In this document: positions 56,301 through 64,000 of the stretch, one piece after another
How the letters are laid out: each line of letters starts with the position of its first letter
Position numbering within the stretch: position 1 is the stretch's first letter
DNA from: an uncultured Alistipes sp.
GTDB taxonomy: Bacteria; Bacteroidota; Bacteroidia; Bacteroidales; Rikenellaceae
Direction of reading: 5' to 3'
Assembly: GCA_910583985.1 (NCBI GenBank)
Contig: CAJTYA010000001.1
Coordinates: 1 to 64,000, forward strand
Length of the DNA stretch: 64,000 nt
Program-made: the position numbers and the translations under genes
Notes under the pieces: model-generated
What the model was told of the DNA's origin: nothing
Database searches by the model: none
The model's input: only the letters and a program-made list of their open reading frames with translations

Positions 56301-56909
56301 CTCGGCGAGCGCCTGACGGTCGAGCAGGGCCGTAAGAGCCTCCTCGTCGATCATTTCGATCTTCTGGATTTCGTGCGAGGTACGGAATCCGTCGAAGAAA
56401 TGCATGAACGGAATCCGCGACTTGATCGACACCAGATGGGCGATACCGGCCAGATCCATCACTTCCTGCACGCTGCACGAGGCGAGCATGGCGAAGCCGG
56501 TCTGGCGGGCGGCCATCACGTCCTGATGGTCTCCGAAAATGGAGAGGGACTGGGCGGCCAGCGCACGGGCCGATACGTGAAACACGCACGGGAGCAGTTC
56601 GCCGGCTATCTTATACATATTGGGGATCATGAGCAGCAAGCCCTGGGAGGCCGTGAACGTGGTGGTCAGCGCACCGCTCTGCAACGAACCGTGTACTGCC
56701 CCCGCAGCTCCCGCCTCGGACTGCATTTCGACGACCTTCACCGTCTCGCCGAAGATATTTTTGCGTCCGGAAGCCGCCCATTCGTCGACGTATTCGGCCA
56801 TCGTGGACGACGGAGTGATCGGATAGATAGCCGCCACTTCGCTGAACATGTAAGCGATGTGAGCCGCGGCGTAGTTTCCGTCACAAGTGATGAATTTTTT
56901 CTGTGCCAT
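53367..56909 (-). CDS. nifJ: pyruvate:ferredoxin (flavodoxin) oxidoreductase, single chain
   Basis: PFOR of 1180 residues, oxidising pyruvate to acetyl-CoA and CO2 and reducing ferredoxin: central anaerobic carbon metabolism. All domains are in one chain: 'AIYPITPSSTMAEYVDEW' at the N-terminus, the gamma-like domain with 'GLGADGTVGANKNSIK', two [4Fe-4S] sets 'CIQCNQCAYVCP' and 'CTGCSNCANICP', the Cys-x-x-Cys 'ACAGCGETPY', and the TPP site 'GGDGWAYDIGFGG'. ATG 56909 is used. The -7 box TATATTTG is at 56977-56970. Unlike its neighbours it runs toward the candidate origin. Confidence 0.97.
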   Translation of the reverse strand: MAQKKFITCDGNYAAAHIAYMFSEVAAIYPITPSSTMAEYVDEWAASGRKNIFGETVKVVEMQSEAGAAGAVHGSLQSGALTTTFTASQGLLLMIPNMYKIAGELLPCVFHVSARALAAQSLSIFGDHQDVMAARQTGFAMLASCSVQEVMDLAGIAHLVSIKSRIPFMHFFDGFRTSHEIQKIEMIDEEALTALLDRQALAEFRARALNPENPVTRGTAQNPDIYFQTREASNKFYDAIPDLVADAMRSISRITGREYKPFTYYGDPDAENIVVAMGSVCETLKETIDYMRSRGEKAGLITVHLYRPFSPKYLLEVLPASVKRICVLDRTKEPGANGEPLYLDVKDVLYGMENAPVVVGGRYGLSSKDTTPAQMLAVYENLKAAEPKNHFTVGIVDDVTFTSLPVGEELHLENAGTFEARFIGLGADGTVGANKNSIKIIGNSTDKYCQAYFSYDSKKSGGYTSSHLRFGDTPIRSPYLVNTPDFVACHVPSYLGKYDLLKGLKDGGTFLLNSVWDEETTKKHLPDDMKKYMAEHRISFYIINATKIAAEIGLGNRTNTIMQSAFFKVSGVIPYDTAKEEMKKAIYKSYGKKGEDIVNMNYAAVEKGGDVVKVEVPAQWASIEVRPAPVNDVPEFIHKIVEPINSLRGDDLPVSAFNGREDGTWDAGTSRYEKRGIAVSVPEWQSENCIQCNQCAYVCPHAAIRPFLLTEEEAAAAPEGTVTIQGAGATKAYRFKIQVSPLDCTGCSNCANICPAPTKALVMKPLESQLEKGEAARWEYMHGKVGYKDTVVDKTKTVKNSQFSQPLFEFSGACAGCGETPYIKAITQLFGHRMIIANATGCSSIYGGSAPSSPYCTNAKGQGPAWANSLFEDNAEFGLGIHSGVEKMRERVALLMQDAIAGDSCPADLKAVMGEWIEKKNDAAATEEIAARIVPMMEACGCDVCKEILSLKQYLVKKSLWIFGGDGWAYDIGFGGLDHVIASGQNVNILVLDTEVYSNTGGQSSKSTPIGAVAKFATAGKRVRKKDLGAMAMTYGYIYVAQVAMGANHNQYLQALREAEAYDGPSLIIAYAPCINHGIKGGMGQSQLTEKRAVESGYWHLWRFNPTLIEQGKNPFSLDSKEPDWSKFQEFIHREVRYTSLLKAFPAEAEELFAASQANAQWRYGTYKRFAAMNYSATEE

Positions 56910-56969
56910 CTTCAAATTAAGATTTGTAGGGTGATTTTCCCTGATGTTCTTCCTTCGTAAATATCGACG

Positions 56970-57048
56970 CAAATATACGCCGATTATTTTAAATCGGGTA
57001 ATTTTTTCCCGTTTTAGCTATGAAATGTCCGGAATTATATTATTTTTG
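56970..57048. promoter_or_regulatory. divergent promoter region of PFOR and mtgA
   Basis: Minus-strand -7 box TATATTTG (56977-56970) for PFOR; plus-strand TATTTTTG (57041-57048) for mtgA. Both sit in an AT-rich pocket. The mtgA box lies downstream of an in-frame ATG at 57020, arguing that the real mtgA start is ATG 57119. Confidence 0.45.
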
Positions 57049-57118
57049 CCCGCCGGTCGGCGTGTCCTTTTTCCGACGGAAGAAGGGGGTCGGCCGGTTG
57101 TTTTCAACGGTTGTCTTT

Positions 57119-57814
57119 ATGCGTTATTTGGGTCGGTTGATCGTCTATCTGTCTCTTTTTGCGGCGACCTGTTCGATCGGTTCGGTGCTGCTGCTGCGGT
57201 TCGTTCCGGTGACTGTCACGCCGCTCAAGGTGATCCGTCTATTCGAAAACCGGAAGGAGTACGGTCTGAAGGTCCGTTCGAATTGGGTTCCGTTCGACAG
57301 GATCAATCCGCAGATGATGCGGGCCGTCATCGCCACCGAGGACAATCGTTTTCTCACGCACCGGGGATTCGACTGGGAAGCCATCGACCAGGCGCTCGAA
57401 GAGAACAGGGAGGGCAAACGCATGCGCGGAGGCAGCACGATCTCTCAGCAGACGGCCAAGAACGTCTTCTGCCCGCCGTCGAGGACGTGGCTGCGCAAGG
57501 GCGTCGAGGCGTGGCAGACGGTGCTCATCGAGACGTTCTGGAGCAAGCGGCGCATCATGGAAGTCTACCTCAACATCATCGAGACCGGTCCCAACATGTA
57601 TGGCGTGGAAGCGCCCGCCCGCGACATATACGGCAAGACGGCGGCCGAGCTGAACCGGCACGAGGCCTCGATGATCGCCACGGTGCTGCCCAATCCGTTG
57701 CGCATGCGGCTTTCGGCTCCGTCCGACTACATGGTCCGGCGGGCGGCCAGAGTGCGTTCGCTCATGAACAAGCTCGGAAAGATCGACTTCGATTGCCCCG
57801 AAGACGAACCCTGA
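57119..57814 (+). CDS. mtgA: monofunctional peptidoglycan glycosyltransferase
   Basis: MtgA of 231 residues: one N-terminal membrane anchor (about 6-28) and a GT51 domain polymerising lipid II into glycan chains in the periplasm. Motifs: 'VIATEDNRFLTHRGFDW' (catalytic Glu), 'GGSTISQQTAKNVF', and 'RIMEVYLNIIETGPNMYGVE'. It has no transpeptidase part, unlike the PBP at 33.4 kb. Start chosen at ATG 57119 from the promoter position and the family length. Confidence 0.94.
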   Translation: MRYLGRLIVYLSLFAATCSIGSVLLLRFVPVTVTPLKVIRLFENRKEYGLKVRSNWVPFDRINPQMMRAVIATEDNRFLTHRGFDWEAIDQALEENREGKRMRGGSTISQQTAKNVFCPPSRTWLRKGVEAWQTVLIETFWSKRRIMEVYLNIIETGPNMYGVEAPARDIYGKTAAELNRHEASMIATVLPNPLRMRLSAPSDYMVRRAARVRSLMNKLGKIDFDCPEDEP

Positions 57815-58156
57815 CGTTTTTCGGTCGGAATGTAAGGATAATATCCGACCTTTCCCCGTTCGACGATATTCGGACTCCGCATTTCGTTTCCCTTCCCGGA
57901 AAACGAACGCCGGTTCGCGCAACTGTATTATGGAATACGGAATTTTGTCGTGCGATCCGCCCTGATTTTCTTGCGGCGGCATGGGGCTCCGGGGTAACGG
58001 AGCGGACACCTGTCCGGAAGTACGGCCGAGAGGGACACATCCCGTCGGTCGGACCGGAAACTGCCGTCGGGAACGGCGCTGCGCTGCATCATGCAATCGC
58101 TCCGGTTCTCCGGCAGCGTTGCGGGCGGTATCCGCACGGGCGGCCGCACGGAAGCC
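57815..58156. other. 342-bp convergent intergenic region
   Basis: Between mtgA (plus) and the GT2 gene (minus). No gene, no clear terminator, no repeat. Confidence 0.4.
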
Positions 58157-58915
58157 TCATCGTCCGGCGGCGTTCTGCTCCCAGAGCTTGGCGACGGTGG
58201 CGAACTTGTAGAAGGCGTTCAGCGCCGCGTAGGCGAATCCGGCTTTTCCGTCGCGGAAACCTCCTTTGACGATGTAGAACCGCAGAAAACGCCACGAACA
58301 TTTGACGAAAGCCGACAAGACGGAGAAATCCTGTCCCCGGCGGCGGATGAGTTCCTTGTCGGAATAGAGGTTCGTTTTGGCGATGCGTGCCGAGACGCTC
58401 TCGTTGGCCAGATGTTCCATCGCCAGATCGCGCCGGCGGGCGGGAATCGTGAAAATCCGTCCGTCGACGACGGGACGGGCATGGATGCGTTCGGGCCAGT
58501 CGGTTCTGGACTTGCGGATGAGCCGGACGATGTAGTCGGGGTAGTCGCCGTGCATGAAACGCCCCAGAAAATAATTCTTGCGTGCCATCTTCAGTGCCGC
58601 GTACCCTTCGGCCTCGGCTCTTTCGGCGAAGTCGTACAGGTATGTCCGCAGCGCGTCGGGAATCACCTCGTCGGAGTCGAGCACCAGCACCCATTCGTTC
58701 GAGGCGCAGGATATGGCGTAATTGCGGGCGGGTTCGACGAATCCGGTCCGTTCGTGGTAGACGATGCGGCAGCCGTAACTTTCGGCGATGGCGATCGTGC
58801 GGTCCGTGCTGTGCATGTCGCAGAGCACGATTTCGTCGAAGGAACGGACCGAACGCAGACATTCGTCCAGAAAACGTTCGGAATTGAACGTATTGATGAC
58901 GACTGAGATTTTCAT
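58157..58915 (-). CDS. family 2 glycosyltransferase (LgtF/WaaE-like)
   Basis: GT-A glycosyltransferase of 252 residues. The nucleotide-sugar site is clear: 'ISVVINTFNSERFLDECLRS', 'EIVLCDMHSTDRT', 'GFVEPARNYAISCAS' and the metal-binding 'VLVLDSDEVIP'. 'DYIVRLIRKSRTDWPERIHA' is characteristic of the LgtF/WaaE group that adds a hexose to lipopolysaccharide core heptose or Kdo. The C-terminal 'FVKCSWRFLRFYIVKGGFRD' is typical too. Probably works in LPS core synthesis at the cytoplasmic face. Confidence 0.88.
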   Translation of the reverse strand: MKISVVINTFNSERFLDECLRSVRSFDEIVLCDMHSTDRTIAIAESYGCRIVYHERTGFVEPARNYAISCASNEWVLVLDSDEVIPDALRTYLYDFAERAEAEGYAALKMARKNYFLGRFMHGDYPDYIVRLIRKSRTDWPERIHARPVVDGRIFTIPARRRDLAMEHLANESVSARIAKTNLYSDKELIRRRGQDFSVLSAFVKCSWRFLRFYIVKGGFRDGKAGFAYAALNAFYKFATVAKLWEQNAAGR

Positions 58916-59092
58916 GGGGCAGACGGTGTTAAACGGTCCGCATCCTTCGGCCGGGAACGGCCTCTACGGAGCGAACCTCCGGCAATGATACGAAATTTCC
59001 GGCAGAAAACAACCGACATGCGAAAGGACCGTCTCCCTTTTCCGGAACGATGGCGGGCGAAGGTCCCGGTAGGCGAAGGTTCGGCCGGGGGC

Positions 59093-59380
59093 CTATTCCG
59101 TCTTCGGGGATTCGTTTTCGCAACGGACCGAAGAGCAGGAGGAGCATCCTCCCGCGGAACATCCTTCTCCCGGAGCGGACGCCCGGCCGCGGAGCGCCTC
59201 CTCTTCGCGACGGATCTGCCGCGAGGCGCAGTCGATGCCGCGGGCCTTCATGTGTTCGTTGTCGCCGATCTCGGATTTCATGTAATGACCCTTGAAAATG
59301 ATGGTCAGCGAAAGTCCCAGAACGAAGAAGGCGACGGCCGCGGCCGCGATGAGAAAAACCAGTGTATTGGACGACATCAT
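59093..59380 (-). CDS. small single-pass membrane protein with Cys-rich tail
   Basis: Protein of 95 residues: double-Met start (59380/59377), one membrane helix (about 5-29), then a charged stretch 'GHYMKSEIGDNEHMKARGID' and a tail with five cysteines, including 'CSAGGCSSC'. The cysteine cluster could bind metal or an iron-sulfur cluster or form disulfides. I do not recognise the family with certainty. It is transcribed divergently from trkA and stands alone. Confidence 0.55.
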   Translation of the reverse strand: MMSSNTLVFLIAAAAVAFFVLGLSLTIIFKGHYMKSEIGDNEHMKARGIDCASRQIRREEEALRGRASAPGEGCSAGGCSSCSSVRCENESPKTE

Positions 59381-59500
59381 GGCGTAATTTTCGTTAATCG
59401 TGTTTCGGTCCGTTCCTGCAAAGAACGTACAACCCGCGTTAAAAACCAATTATATTTCGCCGGTCGGGCGAAGAAAAAACGCACTCTGTGCGGAAAATTC

Positions 59501-59508
59501 TATCTTTG
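59501..59508 (+). promoter_or_regulatory. -7 box for trkA
   Basis: TATCTTTG fits the consensus; about 150 bases before the trkA ATG. -33 not clear. Confidence 0.4.
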
Positions 59509-59662
59509 TGGAAAGAATGATTGCGAATTTCCGTAGTCCGGCCCCGAAAATGCAGGACATTCCGGCGGATCTGCCGGAGGCTCCCTGCGAAAAGGAAGTT
59601 CCGGCGACCCGGCCGGAATGCCGGGAAGAAACGGAAAGAAACGAAAACGACAGTTCGACGCT

Positions 59663-61003
59663 ATGAAAATCATCATCGCCGGAGCGGGGGAGGTGGGCAG
59701 CCATCTGGCCAAGATGCTCAGCAGCGAATACCACGACATCACCGTCGTGGACGACGATCCCAAGCGGCTGGAGTCCATCGCGGGCATGGCCGACGTGATC
59801 GTCATCGAGGGCGACTGCACGACGTTCTCGGTGCTCAAGAAGGCCGCCGTGCGCAAGGCGGACCTCTTCATCGCCGTGCGTCCCGAAGAGACGACGAACA
59901 TCATTTCGGCCGTGCTGGCCAAGCAGCTCGGCGCCCGCAAGTCGATCGCCCGCATCGACAACAACGAATATCTGGAACCCAACAACAAAGAGATGTTCAT
60001 CGACATGGGCATCGACTACCTGTTCTATCCGGAGAAGGTGGCGGCCAGCGAGGTCATCAACCTGCTGGGGCATACCAGCACGACGGAATACGTCGATTTT
60101 TCGGGCGGGAAGCTCTCGCTCGTGGTCTTCAAGATCGACAGTTCGTCGCCGCTCGTCGACAAGACGCTGGTGGAGATCACCGCCGACAGGGAAAACCTGC
60201 CTTATCGCACCGTCGCCATTTCGCGGGGAGGGGAGACCATCATCCCCCGCGGGGACGACACGTTCAAGGAGGGCGACAACATCTATGTGATCGCCAACCG
60301 GAATGCCATCCGCGACGTGATGCTCTTTTCGGGCAAGACCAACATCGACATCAAGAACATGATGATTCTGGGGGGCAGCCGCATCGGCGTGCGTGTCGCC
60401 GAGGAGCTTCAGGACGAGGTCAACATCAAGCTGGTGGACTATACGCCCGAAAAGGCCTACAAGCTGGCCGAACAGCTCGACAAGACGCTCATCATCAACG
60501 AGGACGGCCGCAATACCGAGGCGATGATCGAGGAGGGGCTCAGCAACATGGACGCCTTCGTGGCCGTGACGGGCCGGGCCGAGACCAACATTTTGGCCGC
60601 CATGTTGGCCAAGCGGCTCGGCGTGAAGAAGGTGATCGCCGAGGTGGAGAACCTCAATTTCATCCATTTGGCCGAAAGCATGGGCATCGACACGATCATC
60701 AACAAAAAGCTCATCACCGCCAGCAACATCTTCCGCTTCACGATGAGCACTGACGTGCAGGCGATCAAATGCCTGACGGGCTGCGATGCCGAAGTGCTGG
60801 AGTTCGTCGTCAAGCCGAACTCGCCGGCCACACGAGGCAAAATCAAGGAATTGAACTTCCCGCACGAGGCCACTATCGGCGGCATCGTGCGCGGCGACAG
60901 GACCTTCATCGCCGTGGGCAACACGGAGATCAACGCTTACGACCGGGTGGTGGTGTTCGCCCTGCCCTCGGCCATTTCGAAAATCGGCAAATTCTTCAAC
61001 TGA
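59663..61003 (+). CDS. trkA: Trk potassium uptake regulator TrkA
   Basis: Peripheral NAD(H)-binding regulator of K+ channels, 446 residues, with two RCK units. The first begins 'IIIAGAGEVGSHLAKMLSSE', the second 'MILGGSRIGVRVAEELQDE' near residue 235; each is followed by a TrkA-C domain. It gates a TrkH/TrkG membrane channel, but the next gene is a GH3-family adenylase, not trkH, so the channel gene must lie elsewhere. The start at ATG 59663 gives the usual N-terminus. Confidence 0.94.
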   Translation: MKIIIAGAGEVGSHLAKMLSSEYHDITVVDDDPKRLESIAGMADVIVIEGDCTTFSVLKKAAVRKADLFIAVRPEETTNIISAVLAKQLGARKSIARIDNNEYLEPNNKEMFIDMGIDYLFYPEKVAASEVINLLGHTSTTEYVDFSGGKLSLVVFKIDSSSPLVDKTLVEITADRENLPYRTVAISRGGETIIPRGDDTFKEGDNIYVIANRNAIRDVMLFSGKTNIDIKNMMILGGSRIGVRVAEELQDEVNIKLVDYTPEKAYKLAEQLDKTLIINEDGRNTEAMIEEGLSNMDAFVAVTGRAETNILAAMLAKRLGVKKVIAEVENLNFIHLAESMGIDTIINKKLITASNIFRFTMSTDVQAIKCLTGCDAEVLEFVVKPNSPATRGKIKELNFPHEATIGGIVRGDRTFIAVGNTEINAYDRVVVFALPSAISKIGKFFN

Positions 61004-61043
61004 CACGCGGGGCCGCTCGGCTCCCGCAAACAACCGCAACGTC

Positions 61044-62549
61044 ATGGCACTGACGACAAAATTGATCCGACTCATTTACGCTCCGAGGCTGCACGCCATC
61101 GACCGCTTCATGCGAGACCCCGTGCGGACGCAACGGCGGCAGCTCGAAACGCTGCTGGGCAAGGCGTCGGGCACGGTCTTCGGACGGGAACACGGCTTCG
61201 ACGGCATCCGCACGGCGGACGACTTCGCCCGTCGGGTTCCGGTGAGCGAGTACGAGGATTTCCGTCCGTACATCGACCGCATCCGCAGCGGGGAACAGAA
61301 CGTCACATGGCCCACCGAAATCCGCTGGTTCGCCAAGTCTTCGGGCACGACCTCGACCAAAAGCAAGTTCATTCCCGTGAGCCGGGAAGGACTCCGGTGC
61401 TGCCACATGAGAGGGCCGCTCGACATCGCGGGCCTCTTCGCCCGGCTCTATCCGCAGAGCCGCGTCTTTTCGGGCAAAACCCTCACATTAGGCGGCAGCC
61501 ACCGGCTGGAAAACACCGGCGGCGGGGCCGAGGAGGGCGACCTGTCGGCCATCCTCATCGAGCACACGCCGCGCTTGGCCAGAGGCATGCGGGTGCCGGG
61601 AGCCGAGACGGCGTTGATCCCCGACTTCGAGAAAAAGGTCGAGGCGATCTGCCGCGAGACCGTGCACCGGAACGTGACGGCTTTCGCGGGCGTTCCGTCA
61701 TGGAATCTGGTCATGCTGAACAAGGTGCTCGAATATACGGGCAAGGACAATATTTCGGAGGTGTGGCCGAACATGGAACTTTTCACGCACGGCGGCATGA
61801 ACTTCACGCCGTACCGCGAGCAATACCGCAAGATCATCCCCTCCGAGCGGATGAAGTACATGGAGACCTACAACGCCTCGGAGGGCTTTTTCGCCATACA
61901 GGACGATCCGGCCTCGGACGCCATGCTGCTGATGCTCGACTACGGCGTCTATTACGAGTTTCTGCCGATACGCGAGCTGCACGATCCCTCGAAGGCCGTG
62001 CCGCTCGAAGGCGTCCGCACGGGCGTCAATTATGCCATGATCGTCTCGACCTGCAACGGATTGTGGCGCTACCTGATCGGCGACACGGTGGAATTCGTCT
62101 CGACGGACCCGTACCGGATCCGCATCACGGGACGGACGCGCCACTTCATCAACGCCTTCGGCGAGGAGATCATCGTCGACAACGCCGAAGCCGCGCTGCA
62201 TGCCGCCTGTCGGGCAACGGGCGCCCAGATCAGTGACTATACGGCGGGTCCCGTCTACATGAACGACAAGACCAAGGGTTCGCACCAGTGGATCGTCGAG
62301 TTCAGCATGCCGCCCTCCGATCCCGAACGGTTCGCCGACGAGCTGGACAGGGCGCTGCAACGCGTCAATTCGGACTACGAGGCCAAACGGTTCCGCGACA
62401 CGACGCTGCTCCGCCCGACGCTGACCGTGGCCCCGCAGGGTACGTTCTACCGCTGGATGAAAAACCGGGGCAAGGCGGGAGGACAGAACAAGGTGCCCCG
62501 GCTGTGCAACGACCGTACCTACCTCGACCAACTGACCGAACTGTTATGA
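61044..62549 (+). CDS. GH3-family acyl-adenylate/amidosynthetase-like protein
   Basis: Bacterial relative of plant GH3 auxin-amido synthetases, 501 residues, of the ANL adenylate-forming superfamily. Signs: 'WFAKSSGTTSTKSKFIPVS' (ATP-binding P-loop-like motif), 'METYNASEGFFAIQ' (second adenylation motif), and 'LWRYLIGDTVEFVS...RTRHFINAFGEE' (third motif region). It probably activates a carboxylic acid as acyl-AMP and joins it to an amine or thiol; the bacterial substrate is unknown to me. The stop overlaps the start of the glycosyltransferase (ATGA), linking the two. Confidence 0.9.
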   Translation: MALTTKLIRLIYAPRLHAIDRFMRDPVRTQRRQLETLLGKASGTVFGREHGFDGIRTADDFARRVPVSEYEDFRPYIDRIRSGEQNVTWPTEIRWFAKSSGTTSTKSKFIPVSREGLRCCHMRGPLDIAGLFARLYPQSRVFSGKTLTLGGSHRLENTGGGAEEGDLSAILIEHTPRLARGMRVPGAETALIPDFEKKVEAICRETVHRNVTAFAGVPSWNLVMLNKVLEYTGKDNISEVWPNMELFTHGGMNFTPYREQYRKIIPSERMKYMETYNASEGFFAIQDDPASDAMLLMLDYGVYYEFLPIRELHDPSKAVPLEGVRTGVNYAMIVSTCNGLWRYLIGDTVEFVSTDPYRIRITGRTRHFINAFGEEIIVDNAEAALHAACRATGAQISDYTAGPVYMNDKTKGSHQWIVEFSMPPSDPERFADELDRALQRVNSDYEAKRFRDTTLLRPTLTVAPQGTFYRWMKNRGKAGGQNKVPRLCNDRTYLDQLTELL

Positions 62550-63709
62550 GCGAACTTAAGAATGCGATCATCCTCGGCACGGCATGGCCTTACCGCGGCG
62601 GACTGGCGAGCACCAACCAGACGCTCGCGCGGACTTTCCTCGCCGAAGGCATCCGTTGCCGGATCGTCACTTTCACGCTGCAATACCCCTCGTTCCTGTT
62701 TCCGGGCAAAAGCCAGTACGACGACGCGCCGGCTCCCGAAGGGCTGGACATCGTGCGGATGCTCAATTCGGTCGGTCCGTTGAGTTGGATACGGACCGGT
62801 CTGCGCATCCGCAGGATGAAACCTGATGCCGTGATCGTCCGCTACTGGATTCCGCAGATGGCGCCGGCTTTGGGTACGGTGTGCCGCATCGCCCGCCGGT
62901 GCGGCATACGGACCATAGCCCTGCTCGACAACGTCGTCCCGCACGAGAAACGGCCGCTCGATCGGTTGCTGACCCGCTATTTCGTCGGTTCGATCGACGG
63001 GTTCGTCTACATGTCGGAGCAGGTCCGGCGCGACCTGAGGCTGTTCACGAAAGACAAGCCGGCCCTCTTTTCGCCGCACCCCATGTACACCAACTACGGC
63101 CCGGCCCTCGACCGGGACGAAGCCTGCCGGGCGCTGGGGCTCGATGCGGAGTTGCGCTACACGATGTTTTTCGGTTTCGTGCGCGACTACAAGGGCCTCG
63201 ACCTGCTGCTCGACGCGTGGGCGCGGCTCAGGGAACGGGGCGCGACGCAGGGGCGCAAGCTCATCGTGGCGGGCGAGTATTACAGCGGCAGGGAACGCTA
63301 TGCCGAACAGATCGAGCGGCTGGGCCTCGGCGGCGAGGTCGTGCTGTTCGACCGTTTCATCCCCGATGCGGACGTGGCCAAATTCTTCTCCGCATGCGAT
63401 TTAGTCGTACAGCCCTACCGCAGGGCGACCCAGAGCGGTGTGACGCAGGTGGCCTACTGGTTCGACGTGCCGATGATCGTCACCGACGTAGGCGGGCTGC
63501 GCGAGATCGTGCCCGATGCCGTGACGGGTCTCGTCGTCGAGCCCGATGCCGAAGCCATCGCCGGGGCCATCGCCCGGTTCTACGACGAAGGGCTCGGAGA
63601 GCCGTTCCGCCGCAACATCCTCTCCTACCGCGAACGTTTCACGTGGGAACGCATGACCGAAAATTTCAGGGCGCTCTACCGGAAAATATCGAGCGGCGGA
63701 CACGATTGA
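62546..63709 (+). CDS. GT4-type glycosyltransferase
   Basis: GT-B glycosyltransferase of 387 residues. N-terminal acceptor domain starts 'AIILGTAWPYRGGLASTN'. The C-terminal donor domain has 'MFFGFVRDYKGLDLLLDAW', 'KLIVAGEYYSGRERY', 'VVLFDRFIPDADVAKFFSAC' and 'TQSGVTQVAYWFDVPMIVTD', with 'GLVVEPDAEAI' after it. Typical of group 1 transferases in polysaccharide or glycolipid synthesis. Translationally coupled to the GH3 protein, which suggests a shared lipid or glycolipid product; the gene pair is common in Bacteroidetes as I recall, but its product is not known to me. Confidence 0.88.
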   Translation: MSELKNAIILGTAWPYRGGLASTNQTLARTFLAEGIRCRIVTFTLQYPSFLFPGKSQYDDAPAPEGLDIVRMLNSVGPLSWIRTGLRIRRMKPDAVIVRYWIPQMAPALGTVCRIARRCGIRTIALLDNVVPHEKRPLDRLLTRYFVGSIDGFVYMSEQVRRDLRLFTKDKPALFSPHPMYTNYGPALDRDEACRALGLDAELRYTMFFGFVRDYKGLDLLLDAWARLRERGATQGRKLIVAGEYYSGRERYAEQIERLGLGGEVVLFDRFIPDADVAKFFSACDLVVQPYRRATQSGVTQVAYWFDVPMIVTDVGGLREIVPDAVTGLVVEPDAEAIAGAIARFYDEGLGEPFRRNILSYRERFTWERMTENFRALYRKISSGGHD

Positions 63710-63736
63710 TTTTATCCGAGAAATGCACTAAATTTG
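63706..63736 (+). promoter_or_regulatory. promoter of the deoxynucleoside kinase gene
   Basis: TTGA (63706-63709), 19 bases, TAAATTTG (63729-63736). The -7 box is exact, the -33 partial. The ATG follows 49 bases later. Confidence 0.5.
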
Positions 63737-63785
63737 CAGGAGTAGGGTTCGGGGGATTCCCCGGACGACGATAAAACGAACGGTC

Positions 63786-64000
63786 ATGTACATAGCGATT
63801 GCCGGAAACATAGGGAGCGGAAAGACTTCGCTCACCGGATTGCTCGCCGAGAAAACGGGTGCCGAAGCCTATTTCGAGAACAGCGACAATCCGTATATCG
63901 GCGATTTCTACGAGAACATGAACCGCTGGTCGTTCAACCTCCAGATCTATTTCCTCGGCCAGCGCATCCGGCAGGCGGCCGATATCCTTTCGACGGGCAG
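63786..64000 (+). CDS. deoxynucleoside kinase, partial (cut by window end)
   Basis: The first 71 residues of a dNK/dGK-type kinase are present. P-loop 'IAIAGNIGSGKTSLTGLLAE' at the N-terminus, 'AYFENSDNPYIGDFYENMNR' (substrate-site Glu) and 'WSFNLQIYFLGQRIRQ' match the family. It phosphorylates deoxynucleosides for salvage. The gene continues beyond base 64000. Confidence 0.9.
   Translation, partial: MYIAIAGNIGSGKTSLTGLLAEKTGAEAYFENSDNPYIGDFYENMNRWSFNLQIYFLGQRIRQAADILSTG

Noticed and set aside
54564..56960. 798-residue plus-strand frame opposite PFOR
   Set aside because: PFOR on the minus strand is unmistakable, with cluster motifs and TPP site.
57020..57118. Longer N-terminus for mtgA from ATG 57020
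   Set aside because: A -7 box at 57041-57048 lies inside it, and the membrane anchor and family homology begin at ATG 57119.

Overview
The window looks like a chromosomal segment of a GC-rich Bacteroidales bacterium, most likely Rikenellaceae (Alistipes-like). The evidence is Bacteroidetes-type promoters (TTTG, about 19 nt, TAnnTTTG), a FucP-type sugar permease, an S46 dipeptidyl-peptidase, a single-polypeptide pyruvate:ferredoxin oxidoreductase, a bacterial GH3-family adenylase, LpxK and outer-membrane beta-barrel proteins. Genus is inference; no rRNA or tRNA gene was seen. The content is almost all housekeeping and envelope genes. I see no phage, insertion sequence, CRISPR array or integrated element.

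Layout. 0-7 kb (minus strand): two small DUF1896-like genes behind a near-ideal promoter, a PAP2/methyltransferase pair with its own promoter, and a three-gene MBOAT/SGNH cluster that probably O-acylates an envelope polymer. 7.4-11.1 kb (plus): deoC, isocitrate dehydrogenase, citrate synthase. 11.6-17.4 kb (minus): a secreted GH5-like hydrolase, an ECF sigma/anti-sigma/outer-membrane-protein operon, birA, dapD. 17.5-21 kb (plus): a secreted prolyl oligopeptidase and aspartokinase. 21.6-26 kb (minus): a UDP-glucuronate decarboxylase-like enzyme and a sugar operon (nucleotidyltransferase, galM, FucP-type transporter). 26.3-31.4 kb (plus): a degenerate LytM protein, dxr, rseP, radA. 32-43.7 kb (minus): asd, a class A PBP, a large metalloprotease-like/propeller/barrel protein with a SUI1 gene, ssb, punA, lpxK, sppA. 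43.8-51.2 kb (plus): mrp, nadA, an S46 peptidase, glnS, a secreted TonB-C-like protein. 51.8-52 kb: a rod-like structured RNA candidate. 52-64 kb: a PAP2 phosphatase, PFOR (minus), mtgA, a GT2 transferase (minus), a small Cys-rich membrane protein (minus), trkA, a GH3 protein, a glycosyltransferase, and a deoxynucleoside kinase cut by the window end.

The two most interesting non-coding signals are near 45 kb and 51.9 kb. The 474-bp gap between mrp and nadA has a perfect DnaA box, two near-matches, repeated TTGACAA-core motifs and an AT-rich tract. It lies where plus-strand composition changes from C-rich to G-rich and where the dominant gene direction changes from minus to plus. Together these suggest a replication origin. 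At 51,813-51,979 nested inverted repeats, including G.U pairs and ending in six T, predict a long bulged rod reminiscent of 6S RNA.

Functional links: aspartokinase, asd and dapD supply diaminopimelate/lysine for the wall built by the PBP and MtgA. LpxK, the MBOAT cluster and the glycosyltransferases serve the envelope. Citrate synthase and isocitrate dehydrogenase give a partial oxidative branch, and PFOR gives ferredoxin-linked pyruvate oxidation.
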